NCBI GenBank assembly: GCA_002348315.1
Contig: DEAW01000246.1
Span: 1-6,929 of the forward strand
Direction: 5' to 3'
From: Planctomycetaceae bacterium UBA2972
GTDB taxonomy: Bacteria > Planctomycetota > Planctomycetia > Pirellulales > Pirellulaceae
DNA length: 6,929 bases
Each line of letters opens with the position of its first letter. Within the stretch, counting starts at the first letter, position 1. Made by a program: the position numbers and the translations under genes. Shown piece by piece: positions 6,179 to 6,929 of this stretch. The notes under the pieces were generated by a model. It saw only the letters and a list, made by a program, of their open reading frames with translations. It made no database searches and was not told the origin of the DNA.

Positions 6179-6865
6179 CTAACTGTCATCGGGTTCACCG
6201 ATTCGGCGGATGTATTCCGCGACTCGGGATTGCAAGTCCAACAGACTTTGCCATTTGCGATAATCCAGCGACATCGTATCGGCTTTGGATTTCGTGGCTG
6301 AATTCATTAGCGAGCGGAGTCGAGCGTGGACAAATGCCAGAACTTCAGCTAACTGAGCAGCCTGACCGGGAGAGAGTCGACTGGGAATCTCCGGAGGGTC
6401 CAGCACATGCATGGCCGCCTGAACATCCCGGGAGTCCTCGTAATTGAGTTCGAACCCCAGGTCCGGCGATGAAGCCAGCGAGTCGTCGGTATTATCGACA
6501 TCTTCCCCAGATTCACTGGTGCGAATATTCTGTAGACGGTTTGCGATTTGTTCACGCGAACCAAAAAGTAAGACACTCCGGCCAACCGAAACCAGATCAC
6601 CAAAACGAAGGATGCGAATCTGAATATCTTCTCCGTTGACCCTGGTACCGTTAGTGCTCTCCAAATCGGTCAATACGATTTGCTCGTGATCCTGCTGCAA
6701 TTTGACATGAAAGCGACTAATCCGCTCATCATTCAGCTGGATATCGTTTCCTTCCTCACGCCCGATCGTAATCGGAAGTTCAAGGTCGTCATACACACGC
6801 CCACGATCCACTCCATCAAGTACTCGTAGTGTGATCGACTCGGATATAGGCTGCGATGGTGTCAA
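6179..6865 (-). CDS. FHA-domain protein, TTG start
   Basis: A 228-residue soluble protein with an N-terminal forkhead-associated domain (about 12-102), which typically binds phosphothreonine peptides made by Ser/Thr kinases. The hallmark residues are in order: Gly35-Arg36 (TIGREEGN), Ser50-Arg51-Phe52-His53, and STNGTRVNG (70-78) with Asn72. Residues 115-148 are acidic and probably disordered. Residues 165-222 look helical and could mediate dimerisation; no known domain is recognised there. There is no signal peptide or membrane segment, and no kinase gene lies in the window. The start is TTG, with AGGGA 7 nt upstream. The same frame extends back to a TAA at 6890-6892 and, beyond it, to an ATG (6899-6901) with AGGAG, so the original start may have been lost. 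The stop codon lies in an octamer copy next to a REP-like hairpin. Confidence 0.88.
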   Translation of the reverse strand: MTPSQPISESITLRVLDGVDRGRVYDDLELPITIGREEGNDIQLNDERISRFHVKLQQDHEQIVLTDLESTNGTRVNGEDIQIRILRFGDLVSVGRSVLLFGSREQIANRLQNIRTSESGEDVDNTDDSLASSPDLGFELNYEDSRDVQAAMHVLDPPEIPSRLSPGQAAQLAEVLAFVHARLRSLMNSATKSKADTMSLDYRKWQSLLDLQSRVAEYIRRIGEPDDS

Positions 6866-6889
6866 TGAATATTCCCTGAAAAATTTCGC

Positions 6890-6910
6890 TTACCGATTCA
6901 TACTACTCCT
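6890..6910 (-). promoter_or_regulatory. Shine-Dalgarno plus three-codon ORF upstream of the FHA gene
   Basis: On the minus strand AGGAG (6910-6906) is followed after 4 nt by ATG (6901-6899), then AAT CGG TAA. This gives a minimal ORF, Met-Asn-Arg-stop, in the same frame as the FHA gene and ending 24 nt before its TTG. It is either the original FHA start inactivated by a nonsense mutation, or a minimal upstream ORF that affects FHA translation. Confidence 0.5.
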
Positions 6911-6929
6911 GAAGCTCCGAGAAGTGAAT

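Noticed and set aside
6145..6447. Plus-strand open frame of 100 codons over the REP-like hairpin and FHA 3' end
   Set aside because: Most of it is antisense to the FHA gene and the rest is repeat sequence; no motif.

Overview
The window most likely comes from a planctomycete (Planctomycetota) or a close PVC-group relative. The grounds are the combination of a pyruvate/indolepyruvate-type 2-oxoacid decarboxylase, a DnaE1 with a planctomycete-like palm (TARGSGVGA, PDIDIDFC), a small FHA protein and an intergenic spacer full of short repeats. This is inference from sequence character and moderate GC; no rRNA or other taxonomic marker is present.

Layout. Positions 1-423 hold no recognisable gene. 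They contain an imperfect inverted repeat (165-200) and two weak small-ORF candidates, 43-213 on the minus strand and 259-408 on the plus strand. Positions 424-2115 (+) encode a complete ThDP-dependent 2-oxoacid decarboxylase with a near-perfect Shine-Dalgarno sequence. It converges on a complete dnaE (2160-5729, -), the DNA polymerase III alpha subunit, with only 44 bp between the two stop codons. Upstream of dnaE is a gene-free spacer of about 450 bp (5730-6178). It carries a 19-bp palindrome near the dnaE start, a degenerate tandem array of 8-bp units, a long stem-loop, an inverted copy of the octamer block, and a REP-like hairpin that abuts the next stop codon. Positions 6179-6865 (-) encode a small FHA-domain protein. 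Its frame has a well-placed ATG and Shine-Dalgarno upstream, but that start is cut off by an in-frame TAA at codon 4, so translation probably begins at a TTG.

The three recognisable genes do not form an obvious pathway: one makes aldehydes from 2-oxo acids, one replicates the chromosome, and one probably binds phosphothreonine. No new defence or mobile system with protein-coding genes is visible. The most unusual material is the repeat-rich spacer between dnaE and the FHA gene, which looks like a small non-coding element with mirrored ends, and the interrupted start of the FHA gene.
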